From Methylophilus aquaticus (GTDB lineage: Bacteria > Pseudomonadota > Gammaproteobacteria > Burkholderiales > Methylophilaceae): a DNA stretch of 64,000 nt. Position numbers and translations under genes: made by a program. The stretch spans positions 53,000 to 116,999 of the forward strand of contig NZ_JAVCAP010000021.1 of the NCBI RefSeq assembly GCF_030769565.1, read 5' to 3'. This document shows, in pieces, positions 32,628 to 43,201 of this stretch; within the stretch, counting starts at the first letter, position 1, and every line of letters begins with the position of its first letter. Under the pieces are notes generated by a model. It was not told the DNA's origin. It was given only the letters and a program-made list of their open reading frames with translations, and made no database searches.

Positions 32628-34007
32628 ATGATGAAATCCCTAAGTTTACAACTCAAGCTTAATCTGATTTTTACAGTTCTTTTTCTTGGGCTGTTGCTGA
32701 CATGGGCGTTGTCAGTGATTGCTAACGCACGCGAAGATGTGCTGGCAGAAGTGGACTCGACCACCAATCTGGTGATGCATTTATTAGATGCGGAAATTGC
32801 ACACTATATGTCAGATTACAGCTGGTTGAGCCGTGGTGCCGACGGCAAAATTAATATTTTCAGGTTAGATACTCTTCAAAACGTACGGCATTTAAAAATT
32901 GATTTTTTTGATGTGAATGGTCATCTGCGTGAATCGAATCGCTCCTCGAAAATTGAGCATGAAGGTGCAGATCCACCAGAGTGGTTTGTTAGATGGCTGG
33001 ACATTACCAGTGTATTGAGTGAGCCAAAACGTAAAAACATCGTGTTGAGTGGTCGCTTGCTTGGGGAGCTGGTTGTCACTCCTGATCCCAGTTTCGAGTT
33101 GCGTGAAATATGGTCGGATACTTCGGATTTATTGGCCATGGTGACTATTTTTGCTATTTGCATGTTGTTGTTTGTGTACATGACAGTGCGCTATACCTTT
33201 AAGCCGGTAAAGCAGATTATTGATGGTCTTAACCAGGTTGAAAGGGGCGCTTACGAAGCGCGTTTGCCAGGATTCAATCAAATTGAGCTCAGTGAAATTA
33301 GCGATAAATTCAACAGTATGGCCAGCACGCTGGAACAAAGTATCAGAAACAATCATCGCCTGACCCAGCAGATTATTAACCTGCAGGAAGAAGAGCGCAA
33401 AAAACTGGCAAGGGACTTACATGATGAAATTGGCCAGTATTTAACGGCTGTCCATGTGGATGCCAGTGCGATGGTGGCCGCTAAAAAGCTGAGTGTTGCG
33501 CGGGAGAGTGCACAAGCCATCTCGCAGATTACACGGCAAATGATGGTGACCATTCAGGATATCCTTGCCCGCCTGCGGCCGCGGGTACTGGATGAGTTGG
33601 GTTTGAGTCTGGCTCTGGCAGAGTTGATCCATCACTGGCGCGATCGTAACCGCGGCATTATGGTGGTCAATACGATTGCCAGTCAGATACGGCCATTGGA
33701 TGAGACGGTCAGCGTCACGCTTTACCGTATTTTGCAGGAGTGTTTGACCAACATCAGCAAGCACGCCAAAGCCACCCGTGTCGCAATTGAAGTGAAAGAG
33801 GTCGGACAAGGCTTGTGGATGACCGTAGAGGATGATGGCATTGGCTTTGATACTTCGGTGCAAAGCCGTGGCTATGGTTTGGCAGGGATGCAAGAGCGGG
33901 TGGAAGGATTAATGGGGACGATGCAAGTGATCAGTCAGCATGGACAGGGGACGCGCATCGAGGTGCGTTTTCAAAATCTGGGTAATTTTCGGGAATCAAT
34001 AGCATGA
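32628..34007 (+). CDS. Sensor histidine kinase, NarX/UhpB (HisKA_3) type
   Basis: 459 residues: membrane helix at about 12-32, periplasmic sensor region to about 165, second helix about 167-188, HAMP (about 190-240), then the dimerisation domain with phospho-acceptor His265 in A-R-D-L-H-D-E-I-G-Q. The ATPase domain has L-Q-E-C-L-T-N-I-S-K-H-A-K-A, E-D-D-G-I-G-F-D and a final R-G-Y-G-L-A-G-M-Q-E-R. It overlaps the response-regulator start (ATGA). Kinases of this class (MxaY) control the MxaF/XoxF switch in gammaproteobacterial methanotrophs; that role here is inferred only from class and location. Confidence 0.9.
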   Translation: MMKSLSLQLKLNLIFTVLFLGLLLTWALSVIANAREDVLAEVDSTTNLVMHLLDAEIAHYMSDYSWLSRGADGKINIFRLDTLQNVRHLKIDFFDVNGHLRESNRSSKIEHEGADPPEWFVRWLDITSVLSEPKRKNIVLSGRLLGELVVTPDPSFELREIWSDTSDLLAMVTIFAICMLLFVYMTVRYTFKPVKQIIDGLNQVERGAYEARLPGFNQIELSEISDKFNSMASTLEQSIRNNHRLTQQIINLQEEERKKLARDLHDEIGQYLTAVHVDASAMVAAKKLSVARESAQAISQITRQMMVTIQDILARLRPRVLDELGLSLALAELIHHWRDRNRGIMVVNTIASQIRPLDETVSVTLYRILQECLTNISKHAKATRVAIEVKEVGQGLWMTVEDDGIGFDTSVQSRGYGLAGMQERVEGLMGTMQVISQHGQGTRIEVRFQNLGNFRESIA

Positions 34008-34642
34008 CAGTGAAGGTGATTTTGGTGGACGACCACTCCGTGGTGCGCTCTGGCTTGCGGCGATTGCTTGAGAGCCACAAGTCATTGGAAATTGCAGCCG
34101 AAGCAGATACCGGGGAGCTGGCATACCAGATTTATGGCGAAGTGCTGCCTGATGTGGTGCTGATGGATATTTCCATGCCCGGCATGGGGGGGCTGGAGGC
34201 GGCCAAGCGTATTTTGCAACGCTATCCGCAAGCCCGCATCGTGATTTTTTCCATGCATGAAGCCGTGTCTTTTGCGGCACAAGCCCTGAAAGCAGGGGTT
34301 AAAGGCTATGTGACCAAAACCGGTTTGGCCGAAGATCTGGTGCAGGCCGTGCTGGATGTTTCCCGTGGAAAAACCTTCCTGAGTCAGGATGTGGCGCAGA
34401 AAATTGCCTTGCAAACGCTGATCGGAGAAACCAATCCCTTACAGCAATTGACCTCGCGGGAGTTTGAAGTATTCCGTTTGCTGGCTGAAGGCAAGCGAGT
34501 GGAAGATGTGGCAGAAATGCTCAAAATCAGCCAAAAAACAGTGGCCAATTATTACACACTGATCAAACAGAAATTGTCGGTCAGCAGCCCGGTGGAAATG
34601 GTCAGGCTGGCCATGAAGCACGGGTTGATTGATGCCGAATAA
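34004..34642 (+). CDS. NarL/FixJ-type response regulator
   Basis: 212 residues: receiver domain with acidic pocket D9-D10, phospho-acceptor Asp55 in V-L-M-D-I-S-M-P-G, and the Lys in Y-V-T-K-T-G. A LuxR-type HTH follows at about 147-205 (L-T-S-R-E-F-E-V-F-R-L-L-A-E-G-K and S-Q-K-T-V-A-N-Y-Y-T-L-I-K). It is translated in overlap with the kinase. Similar in class to the methanol dehydrogenase regulators MxaB/MxaX, a relation to be tested and not asserted. Confidence 0.92.
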   Translation: MTVKVILVDDHSVVRSGLRRLLESHKSLEIAAEADTGELAYQIYGEVLPDVVLMDISMPGMGGLEAAKRILQRYPQARIVIFSMHEAVSFAAQALKAGVKGYVTKTGLAEDLVQAVLDVSRGKTFLSQDVAQKIALQTLIGETNPLQQLTSREFEVFRLLAEGKRVEDVAEMLKISQKTVANYYTLIKQKLSVSSPVEMVRLAMKHGLIDAE

Positions 34643-34663
34643 CTATCGCACTGGGGGAAAGTA

Positions 34664-35467
34664 ATGAAACATATGGTATTGGCTGCATGGCTATGCGGTC
34701 TGCTCAGTCATGCGGCGTATGCTGATTTTCAACAGGGCAAAGCGGCCTTTGTCGCGCATGAGTATGCCAAAGCTTTAAAGGAGTTTGAACCGTTGGCGCG
34801 GGCTGGCGATATGCAGTCGCAACATATCCTGGGCATGATGTATGACGAAGGGCAGGGCGTTGTGCAAGATTATGCCAAGGCTGCTGACTGGTATCAGAAA
34901 GCCGCTTTGCAAGGCAACCAGGACAGCATGTACAACCTGGCTGTGATGTATGCACAGGGGCAAGGCGTGCCTAACGATGATGTGAAAGCGGCTCAATGGT
35001 TTGAAAAAGCGGCTGAAAAAGGCCATGTGCTGTCACAATTTGCCTTGGGTAGATTGTACATTGTCGGTCGCGGGGTCAAGGCCAGTGGTGAAAAAGGCAA
35101 TGGCTGGTATAAAAAAGCGGCCTTGCAAGGCCATTACAAGGCGCAGTTGGCCCTGGGTAAAAACTATCTGGAGGGTAACGGCATTAAAAAAGACCTGACG
35201 CAGGCTGAACACTGGATCAGGCAATCTGCCACACAAGGCCACCACAAAGCCCAGTATGAACTGGGCGTGCTGTACCGTGATGGTGTTGCGGTTAAAAAAG
35301 ACGCTAAACTGGCCTATATGTGGTTTGATCTGGCGGCCAGGCAGGATCATGTCGGCGCCCAGCAAGCACGCGATGCCTTGGCAAAAACCATGAAAGCGGA
35401 AGAGATTGCGGCTGCACGTTTGTTATCCAGCGAGTGGAAGCCACAAGCGCCGGAAGTGTCCTCCTAA
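34664..35467 (+). CDS. Exported Sel1-repeat protein
   Basis: 267 residues, signal peptide ending A-A-Y-A-D, then about five to six Sel1 (TPR-like) repeats of the form A-x-x-x-L-G-x-M-Y-x-x-G-x-G-V-x-x-D-x-x-K-A-A-x-W-Y-x-K-A-A. Such proteins are usually periplasmic scaffolds. It lies 21 bases after the response regulator with a gggggaaag ribosome site and is probably in the same operon. Confidence 0.9.
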   Translation: MKHMVLAAWLCGLLSHAAYADFQQGKAAFVAHEYAKALKEFEPLARAGDMQSQHILGMMYDEGQGVVQDYAKAADWYQKAALQGNQDSMYNLAVMYAQGQGVPNDDVKAAQWFEKAAEKGHVLSQFALGRLYIVGRGVKASGEKGNGWYKKAALQGHYKAQLALGKNYLEGNGIKKDLTQAEHWIRQSATQGHHKAQYELGVLYRDGVAVKKDAKLAYMWFDLAARQDHVGAQQARDALAKTMKAEEIAAARLLSSEWKPQAPEVSS

Positions 35468-36786
35468 TCCACCTGCAATAATCCCCGCCAGTCCGTGGTG
35501 TAGCCCGGACTTTTGCGGTCCTGCTTCATCTGCCAGGCTTGCTGTTTGCCTTCACTGGCCAGTCGCAAGGTCGCCTTGCCCATTTTCCGGTTAACCGCAT
35601 CCAGTGCCTGCATCAGGCGAGATGATTTTTCTGTCGGCGCACTGTCGTGAAACAAATCTTGCTGAATGCGATGCGCAGGCACCAGTGCACCCAGCGATAC
35701 CCCCGCTTTGGCATAGTCGTGTCCTGGCTGATAAATCTGGCTGAGTGCCCAGAGCGCTGCTTGTACCAGGTGACGGGTGTCGTGCGTCGCCATTGGTAAC
35801 GGCACCGTCAGCGCATTGCTGTAAAACGGCCGGTCATCACGAAACGGACTTGTGCGGATATAGACATACACGCTGCCTGCAAACAACTGCTTGCGGCGTA
35901 ACTTTTCGGCCGCACGTGCGGTATAGAGTGTGAGCGCTTCTGACAGTCCTGTGATATCCCTGACGGGTTGGCCAAAACTGCGCGTACACAGGATTTGCTG
36001 CTGCGGCCCGCGTATTTCTTCCAGCGCCAGACAGACCGTGCCATTCAGTTCACGGATGGTTTTTTCCATGACTACGCTAAAGCGACGGCGCATGGTTTCT
36101 GCGTCGCTGTATTTCAGATCAAATGCGGTATGTATCTGAGCATGTTTATCCGTGCTGCCTGTCCCCTTCGGGTTGCATAATTGTGCGGCCAAGCGTCGGC
36201 CGATGCCCCAGACTTCTCCAACAGGAATGCCGGTCAAGTAGCGATCGACCACATGAGGTGCCCAGACGTTAAAGTCACATATCCCCTTCATTTCCGGGGT
36301 GTGCTTGGCACAGTGGTTGGCCAGTTTGGCCAGGGTCTTGCTGCGGCCTATGCCCACACACACTGGTAAGCCGGTCCATTGCAGTAGTGTGTGTCTTAGG
36401 TGTTGTGCATGGCTTGTGAGGTCACGTTTGCCGAATCCGCTCAAGTCAAGAAAACACTCATCGATAGAATACACTTCCTGTGCCGGACTGAACTGGCGCA
36501 AAATCGACATCACACGGTTGCTCATGTCTGCGTAAAGTGCGTAATTGGAAGAATAGGCGACCACGCCTTCCTGTTCGGCAAACTTGCGAATCTGGAACCA
36601 GGGTGCACCCATCGCGATGCCCAGCGCTTTGGCTTCGTCGCTGCGCGACACCACGCAGCCATCGTTATTGCTGAGCACCACAACGGGCCGGTTGCGCAGC
36701 TTGGGGTTAAATACCCGTTCGCAACTGACGTAAAAGTTGTTCACATCAATCAGGGCAATGGCGCGGGGCGTACTTGTGGAGGGCAT
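35464..36786 (-). CDS. umuC: DNA polymerase V catalytic subunit UmuC
   Basis: Y-family translesion polymerase, 440 residues. The N terminus holds [16 protein letters not shown] (metal-binding Asp and steric residues) and [14 protein letters not shown]. The palm has Y-S-I-D-E-C-F-L-D with the catalytic S-I-D-E, then the helix-hairpin-helix and little-finger regions. Length is close to E. coli UmuC (422). It ends 4 bases inside the Sel1 gene on the other strand. Its natural partner umuD is 308 bases upstream on the same strand, with a pqqA between them on the opposite strand. Confidence 0.94.
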   Translation of the reverse strand: MPSTSTPRAIALIDVNNFYVSCERVFNPKLRNRPVVVLSNNDGCVVSRSDEAKALGIAMGAPWFQIRKFAEQEGVVAYSSNYALYADMSNRVMSILRQFSPAQEVYSIDECFLDLSGFGKRDLTSHAQHLRHTLLQWTGLPVCVGIGRSKTLAKLANHCAKHTPEMKGICDFNVWAPHVVDRYLTGIPVGEVWGIGRRLAAQLCNPKGTGSTDKHAQIHTAFDLKYSDAETMRRRFSVVMEKTIRELNGTVCLALEEIRGPQQQILCTRSFGQPVRDITGLSEALTLYTARAAEKLRRKQLFAGSVYVYIRTSPFRDDRPFYSNALTVPLPMATHDTRHLVQAALWALSQIYQPGHDYAKAGVSLGALVPAHRIQQDLFHDSAPTEKSSRLMQALDAVNRKMGKATLRLASEGKQQAWQMKQDRKSPGYTTDWRGLLQVD

Positions 36787-36892
36787 AGGGTAAAAACCGT
36801 CAGGCGGGTTTCATGAAATCTATGAAGGACTGTTCATGATCTGCAATAGCGTGTTTTTTTAAGATGTGTCGATAATGAATCGTACGAACCAG

Positions 36893-36932
36893 ACACGATG
36901 TCGGTTCGAATAACCAGATCAAGGAGATCATT
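36893..36932 (+). promoter_or_regulatory. Leader of pqqA copy 1, shared with copy 2
   Basis: ACACGATGT (36893-36901), a TTCGAATAACC-like stretch and AAGGAGATCATT before the ATG recur in the same order upstream of the other pqqA (ACACGATGT, TTCAAACAACC, AAGGAGATCATT on the minus strand, about 38964-39003). An inverted repeat CGAACC / GGTTCG (36884-36908) lies here only. Conservation in an otherwise unrelated background suggests a transcribed leader or regulator site duplicated with the gene. Confidence 0.5.
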
Positions 36933-37004
36933 ATGTGGACTAAACCAGCTGCTACAGAAATGCGTTTTGGCTTTGAAGTAACCATGTACGTGATGAACAA
37001 ATAA
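36933..37004 (+). CDS. pqqA: PqqA, PQQ precursor peptide, copy 1
   Basis: A 23-residue peptide beginning M-W-T-K-P-A and holding the invariant E-V-T-M-Y, with Glu15 and Tyr19 spaced for the cross-link made by PqqE. These two residues become the PQQ skeleton. The ribosome site aaggag lies seven bases before the ATG. No pqqB-E genes are nearby, so it is a detached precursor gene. It lies on the + strand between umuD and umuC, both on the minus strand. Its peptide is identical to that at 38892; the two genes differ only at synonymous third positions. Confidence 0.95.
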   Translation: MWTKPAATEMRFGFEVTMYVMNK

Positions 37005-37023
37005 GTTTGTTCTTACGCCAAAA

Positions 37024-37067
37024 GCCCCGGTTGCCTGATAGTGCTTTTATAGGCGCCGGGGTTTTTT
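37024..37067 (+). terminator. Rho-independent terminator after pqqA copy 1
   Basis: CCCCGG and CCGGGG, with an inner GCCT/AGGC stem, are followed by six T. The structure begins 20 bases after the pqqA stop and confirms a monocistronic pqqA transcript. Confidence 0.88.
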
Positions 37068-37094
37068 ATATATGGTGCTTTTTTGTAGCCATGA

Positions 37095-37721
37095 TTATCT
37101 GAACCGCCTGAATGAACTGATGACCACGCCCCAGATTTCAAACTGCATAGGTACCTGAATGATAATCGGCGTGTATTTGCCAGACGAGTTGGCGGGTAAC
37201 AGCTTGGGATTACCATCCTTTTGTTTGGCCAGCGTTTTGATGGTGAATTCGCCATCAATCATCGCCAGCACAATATCGCCGACTACCGGCAATTTTGATT
37301 TATCCACCACGGCCTTGTCGCCAGGCATTAACCCGGCTTCTATCATTGACTCGCCCTGAATCGTCACAAAAAATGTGCTGTCCGCCTGGTCGATTAAATA
37401 GGCATTGGGGTCCAGCCGTTTTTCAACATGGTCATCAGCAGGGGAGGGAAATCCGGCAGGGACTTTGGATTGATACAGCGGAATACTGACACTAACCGGG
37501 GTCAAGGCTGGCAGATCAAAAGCCTCTACGCTGTCCAGGTTTTCTTTCAAATGGCTGATGCGTTGCTTTTTGGCGTAGGCAGCCAGCAAGTCGCTCACGG
37601 TCGCTTTCTGGCTGATTGGTACGCGTATCACCGTGGTGGGTTCCATGTAGGGGCCTGAGCCAGATTTACGGCCCGCGCCGGGGCGTTTGCCGCCGATTTT
37701 TTTCAGATCATTGTCGTTCAT
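37095..37721 (-). CDS. umuD: UmuD-like self-cleaving protein with N-terminal extension
   Basis: S24 (LexA/UmuD) peptidase-fold protein. The start is the ATG at 37721, giving 208 residues; the frame upstream to 37817 adds unrelated sequence. The cleavage site A89-G90 lies in P-A-G-F-P-S-P-A-D-D, and the Ser125/Lys162 dyad in Q-G-E-S-M-I-E and E-F-T-I-K-T, all as in UmuD. It is about 70 residues longer than E. coli UmuD (139). The extra N terminus has G-G-K-R-P-G-A-G-R-K-S-G and a T-T-V-I-R-V-P-I-S helix, which could bind DNA. No clear LexA box was seen upstream. Confidence 0.9.
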   Translation of the reverse strand: MNDNDLKKIGGKRPGAGRKSGSGPYMEPTTVIRVPISQKATVSDLLAAYAKKQRISHLKENLDSVEAFDLPALTPVSVSIPLYQSKVPAGFPSPADDHVEKRLDPNAYLIDQADSTFFVTIQGESMIEAGLMPGDKAVVDKSKLPVVGDIVLAMIDGEFTIKTLAKQKDGNPKLLPANSSGKYTPIIIQVPMQFEIWGVVISSFRRFR

Positions 37722-37998
37722 TTGATTATTGTAACAAAAATCAATAAAAACAACAGGCCAGAGTTGTATCTGTCTATTTTCTGCAATAGAAGCTTGACTG
37801 TAGCTTGCCAGCGACATGTCCGTCGGAGTCCGATTGCATGTATCAGGGCGTTGAAAGCCAGCTTGTTAATCCGGCCAGTTTTTATGGTTTGAATCGCTGT
37901 ACAGACTGGCTTGTGGCGTCATTTAGCCAGACGCCTTGTGGCTGCGTTTTGCCTTGGTCAAGGTTTATACTGTCACCCTTTGTTCTGGGTGTGTGGTG

Positions 37999-38817
37999 AT
38001 GGATGTAATACAGCTGTTTATGGCGCAATATGCCCTATTCTGCCTGATCGGAGTGGTGGTAGGTGTATTGTCAGGATTGTTGGGGGTGGGAGGGGGCATT
38101 GTGCTGGTTCCCATACTGCATGCCATACTGGTTGCCAGGGGCTGGACGCCTGACCTGGCCTTTCATAGTGCGCTGGGCACCTCGATGGCGTGTATTGTGT
38201 TTACTTCATTGTCGAGCATTGCCGCGCACCACAAAAACAACAATATTGTCTGGTCGTATGCCGGGGCCATGGTGCCGATGGCTTTTGCCGGATCGCTGTT
38301 GGCAACCTGGGTCGCCATTCAGGCCAATGCGTTTTATCTTGCCTTGTTTTTTGCGGCCTTTACTTTCTACGCGGCGGTTCAACTGTGCCTGGATCGCAAG
38401 CCGGTGAGCCACAAGGTGCCGGGGCGCCTTGAAATCAGTGTGGTCTCTTTATTGATCGGTGTGGTCTCTGCACTGGTGTCGATAGGGGGTGGTACCTTGA
38501 CAGTGCCTTATTTGACGATGCGCAATGTCAGCGTTAAGCAGGCCATTGGCACCTCTTCGGTACTGGGTTTCCCGATTGCACTGGCGAGTACCGTGGGGTA
38601 CCTGTATGCGGCATGGCAGCAGGGCAGTCATGCGCCGGATAGTGTTGGTCTGTTGTATCTGCCAGCCATTTTGTTAATTACGCCTTTCAGTGTGCTGTTT
38701 GCCCCTCTGGGTGTCGCATTGACCCAGCGTTTGCCAGTCAAGGTGTTGAAGCGTATTTTTGCGGTATTCCTGATTGGAGTGACAGGTAACCTGTTGTGGT
38801 CGCAACTGGCGGGGTAA
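37999..38817 (+). CDS. TauE/SafE (TSUP) family permease
   Basis: 272-residue inner-membrane protein with about eight hydrophobic helices and the duplicated glycine motifs G-L-L-G-V-G-G-G-I and V-S-I-G-G-G-T-L of the sulfite exporter TauE/SafE family. The family exports sulfite, sulfoacetate and related anions, but the substrate here is unknown. The ATG at 37999 places the first helix normally; the longer reading from 37936 is unlikely. It ends 18 bases before a bidirectional terminator shared with pqqA copy 2. Confidence 0.87.
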   Translation: MDVIQLFMAQYALFCLIGVVVGVLSGLLGVGGGIVLVPILHAILVARGWTPDLAFHSALGTSMACIVFTSLSSIAAHHKNNNIVWSYAGAMVPMAFAGSLLATWVAIQANAFYLALFFAAFTFYAAVQLCLDRKPVSHKVPGRLEISVVSLLIGVVSALVSIGGGTLTVPYLTMRNVSVKQAIGTSSVLGFPIALASTVGYLYAAWQQGSHAPDSVGLLYLPAILLITPFSVLFAPLGVALTQRLPVKVLKRIFAVFLIGVTGNLLWSQLAG

Positions 38818-38835
38818 TTAGACGGCTCTCAAAAC

Positions 38836-38861
38836 AAAAAACCCGCCATTGGCGGGTTTTT
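38836..38861. terminator. Bidirectional terminator between TSUP gene and pqqA copy 2
   Basis: AAAAAA-CCCGCC-ATT-GGCGGG-TTTTT works on both strands: for the permease gene rightward and for pqqA copy 2 leftward, 30 bases after its stop. Confidence 0.9.
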
Positions 38862-38891
38862 GCTTCAGCTTGTAATCAATACAAAGTCTGA

Positions 38892-38963
38892 TTATTTGTT
38901 CATGACGTACATAGTCACTTCAAAGCCAAAACGCATTTCGGTAGCAGCTGGTTTAGTCCACAT
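38892..38963 (-). CDS. pqqA: PqqA, PQQ precursor peptide, copy 2
   Basis: Minus strand copy of the 23-residue precursor peptide, identical in amino acids to copy 1 (Glu15, Tyr19) and differing at three codons by synonymous changes (ACC for ACA; GTG-ACT for GTA-ACC; GTC for GTG). Ribosome site aaggag is at the same distance. It lies about 1.9 kb from copy 1 in inverted orientation, again without pqqBCDE. Synonymous divergence with perfect peptide conservation implies selection on both copies. Confidence 0.95.
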   Translation of the reverse strand: MWTKPAATEMRFGFEVTMYVMNK

Positions 38964-39213
38964 AATGATCTCCTTTGGGTTGTTTGAAAGTACATCGTGT
39001 TTGATGTGCTTGTATGACTTTCACTATACGCGGGTGTTTCAATTTGCCCTTGAGGCCTTTGCGTAAAATCTACTCATGATTTTACGTAGTTTTATTGCTG
39101 GTCTTAAACGGGCCATTTGATGCCATCAAGCCTGATGATGCGGTTTCTATTGTGGTCAGGCACTGGCGGCGTAGAATAGTCTTTAGAAAATCATCACGAA
39201 ATGAGGGTGTGAC

Positions 39214-39870
39214 ATGATGCAGCGTTTACCTCGCTGGGTAGAGTGGGGCGGGTTTTTATTGGCGATGAATGCCGGATTTGTGAACGCTGTGGGGGTGCTG
39301 GGGTTTCGCCATCAGGCGGTGTCGCATTTGACCGGTATTTCGACTTACTTCTCGATTGAACTGGTAAATCAGGACTTCTGGCAGGTATTGCACTTGCTGT
39401 GGGTGATCGTGTTTTTTGTGCTGGGGGCTATCCTGAGTGGTCTATTGATTGGCAATGAAGCACTGAAAATCGGGCGCCGTTATCATGTCGCCTTGTGGAT
39501 AGAAGCCGGATTTCTGGCGGCTGCCGTCTGGCTGCTGAATCATGACTGGCAAAGTGGCCAATGGCTGGCTTCGGCTGCGTGTGGCTTGCAAAATGCTATG
39601 ACCAGCACCTTTAGTGGGGCGGTGGTGCGTACCACGCATGTGTCAGGGTTGTTTACCGATATCGGCATTGCACTCGGTTTGCGTTTGCGCGGACAGGCGT
39701 TTGACCGCCGTCGGCTGCTGCTGTACGCACTGCTGATTACCGGCTTTATCACTGGCGGCGTGCTGGGCGCCTGGAGTTATCTGCACTGGCATTTTAATGC
39801 CTTGTTGTTACCCGCCTTGCATGTAATTGCTTTGTCAGTGTGTTATCACGGGCTCAGCCGTCGGGCCTGA
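39214..39870 (+). CDS. DUF1275 (YoaK-type) membrane protein
   Basis: 218 residues with about six membrane helices and the DUF1275 features G-F-V-N-A-V-G-V-L, H-L-T-G-I-S-T-Y and A-C-G-L-Q-N-A-M-T-S-T-F-S-G-A-V-V-R-T-T-H-V-S-G. Function unknown, sometimes annotated as a permease. Single gene with its own promoter region after pqqA copy 2. Confidence 0.87.
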   Translation: MMQRLPRWVEWGGFLLAMNAGFVNAVGVLGFRHQAVSHLTGISTYFSIELVNQDFWQVLHLLWVIVFFVLGAILSGLLIGNEALKIGRRYHVALWIEAGFLAAAVWLLNHDWQSGQWLASAACGLQNAMTSTFSGAVVRTTHVSGLFTDIGIALGLRLRGQAFDRRRLLLYALLITGFITGGVLGAWSYLHWHFNALLLPALHVIALSVCYHGLSRRA

Positions 39871-39909
39871 ATGGGTTGAGGTCATAAAAGTCCCGGTATC
39901 TCGCCCTGA

Positions 39910-41610
<1,701 letters not shown>

Positions 41611-41615
41611 TTGCC

Positions 41616-43187
41616 ATGCGAGTGATTACGATGTTGAGACGCCACAAAAAAGCCATTGCCATCACGCTTGCCTCGACCTTGCTGTCTTGCGGCGTCAATC
41701 CCGTGACCAAGCAGCGTGAATTCCAGTTTGTTTCGCAAGACAAGGAAATCCAGATTGGCCAGCAGAATTACAGTCCGGCCCGTCAATCACAAGGCGGCGA
41801 CTATACGCTGGATCCGGAACTGACACGTTATGTGCAGCAGGTTGGACAAAAACTGGCAGTGGTGTCTGACCGGCCGGATCTGCCCTATGAATTTGTCGTG
41901 CTCAATGACTCGGTGCCCAATGCCTGGGCCATGCCGGGCGGAAAAATCGCGTTTAACCGTGGCCTGCTGTATGAGTTGCACAGCGAGGCTGAACTGGCAG
42001 CGGTACTCGGCCATGAAATTGTGCATGCGGCAGCACGGCACGGTGCCAAAGGCATGGAGCGCGGTATTTTTATGCAAGGCGCCATGTTGGCTGTGGGCCT
42101 GGCGACGCGTGATTCTAACTATGCCAACCTGGTCGTGGGCGGCGCACAGTTGGGCGGTCAATTGATCACCAGCAAATATGGCCGCGATGCCGAATCCGAG
42201 GCTGACACCTACGGCATGAAATACATGAAGCTGGCCGGTTATGATCCCTCTGCTGCCGTGACCCTGCAGGAAACGTTTGTGCGCCTGAGTGAAGGCAAAC
42301 GGCAGGACTTTATCAGCGGTTTGTTTGCCAGCCACCCGCCTTCACAAGAACGCGTGGATGAAAACAAAAAAACGCTGGTCGAACTGGGTGCCGGTGGTGA
42401 AATGGGCAAGGATATTTATGCCGAAAAAATGAGCAAGCTGATGGCCACGCGTGAGGCCTATAAAGCCTACGATGAAGGCAAGGCAGCCTTGCAAAAAGGC
42501 GATGCCGAAAAAGCCAAAGCACTGGCCAAAAAAGCACTGAGGATCGAGCCACGTGAAGCCCGATTTCAGGAGCTGCTGGGCGACGTAGCCCTGACCAATA
42601 AAAACACTACCGAAGCTCTGGCGTTTTATGACAAGGCCATCCAACTGCAGCCTGACTACTTTAAACCTTATGTACAAAGCGGCATTGCCCTCTTTAATGA
42701 CGGCAAAAAAACACAGGCAGAACCTTTCCTGAAAAAAGCCAATGCTTTGTTACCGACGGCGCCCGGCTATGCCTTGCTTGGCCAGATTGCCGAAGGGCGC
42801 GGCGAAACCACATTGGCTTTGCAGCATTACCAGCTGGCCGCCAGTTCCGATTCTGATATCGGCAAAGAGTCTGCTGCCCGCGCCATGCGTATAGACCTGC
42901 CACGTAATCCCGCGCGCTACCTGCCCTCGGGGCCTGTTGCAGATAATTCCGGGCTGGTGTTTGCCGCCGTACAAAACAACAGCAGCGTGCCTGTGGGCCG
43001 CGTACAAGTGCGCATGCTGCAATACGATGGTCGAGGTGTGGTGATCAACCAGACCCGCGCCATGCTGATTACCGGCGGCATTGCGCCAGGCAAACGCGGC
43101 ATGGTCGCCACCGGCTTTCGCATTCTTGATCAGCAGGCACTGCAAAACTTTAAAGTGATTGTAGAAGGCGCAGAGCTTGCCAAATAA
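41616..43187 (+). CDS. M48-family metalloprotease lipoprotein with TPR (BepA-like)
   Basis: 523 residues. Signal peptide with lipobox L-L-S-C (Cys25), M48 peptidase domain with zinc motif H-E-I-V-H (133-137) and the third-ligand region E-S-E-A-D-T-Y-G, then a TPR block from about 280-410 and a beta-rich C-terminal domain. This matches periplasmic or outer-membrane-associated proteases such as BepA, which clear stalled outer-membrane proteins. It may be translated with pgm. A start at 41631 would also give a good signal peptide. Confidence 0.9.
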   Translation: MRVITMLRRHKKAIAITLASTLLSCGVNPVTKQREFQFVSQDKEIQIGQQNYSPARQSQGGDYTLDPELTRYVQQVGQKLAVVSDRPDLPYEFVVLNDSVPNAWAMPGGKIAFNRGLLYELHSEAELAAVLGHEIVHAAARHGAKGMERGIFMQGAMLAVGLATRDSNYANLVVGGAQLGGQLITSKYGRDAESEADTYGMKYMKLAGYDPSAAVTLQETFVRLSEGKRQDFISGLFASHPPSQERVDENKKTLVELGAGGEMGKDIYAEKMSKLMATREAYKAYDEGKAALQKGDAEKAKALAKKALRIEPREARFQELLGDVALTNKNTTEALAFYDKAIQLQPDYFKPYVQSGIALFNDGKKTQAEPFLKKANALLPTAPGYALLGQIAEGRGETTLALQHYQLAASSDSDIGKESAARAMRIDLPRNPARYLPSGPVADNSGLVFAAVQNNSSVPVGRVQVRMLQYDGRGVVINQTRAMLITGGIAPGKRGMVATGFRILDQQALQNFKVIVEGAELAK

Positions 43188-43201
43188 CACATTAATCACG
43201 C

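Noticed and set aside
39064-39213. Possible third pqqA or small gene before the DUF1275 gene
   Set aside because: No M-W-T-K-P start or E-x-x-x-Y motif on either strand; only promoter-like sequence.
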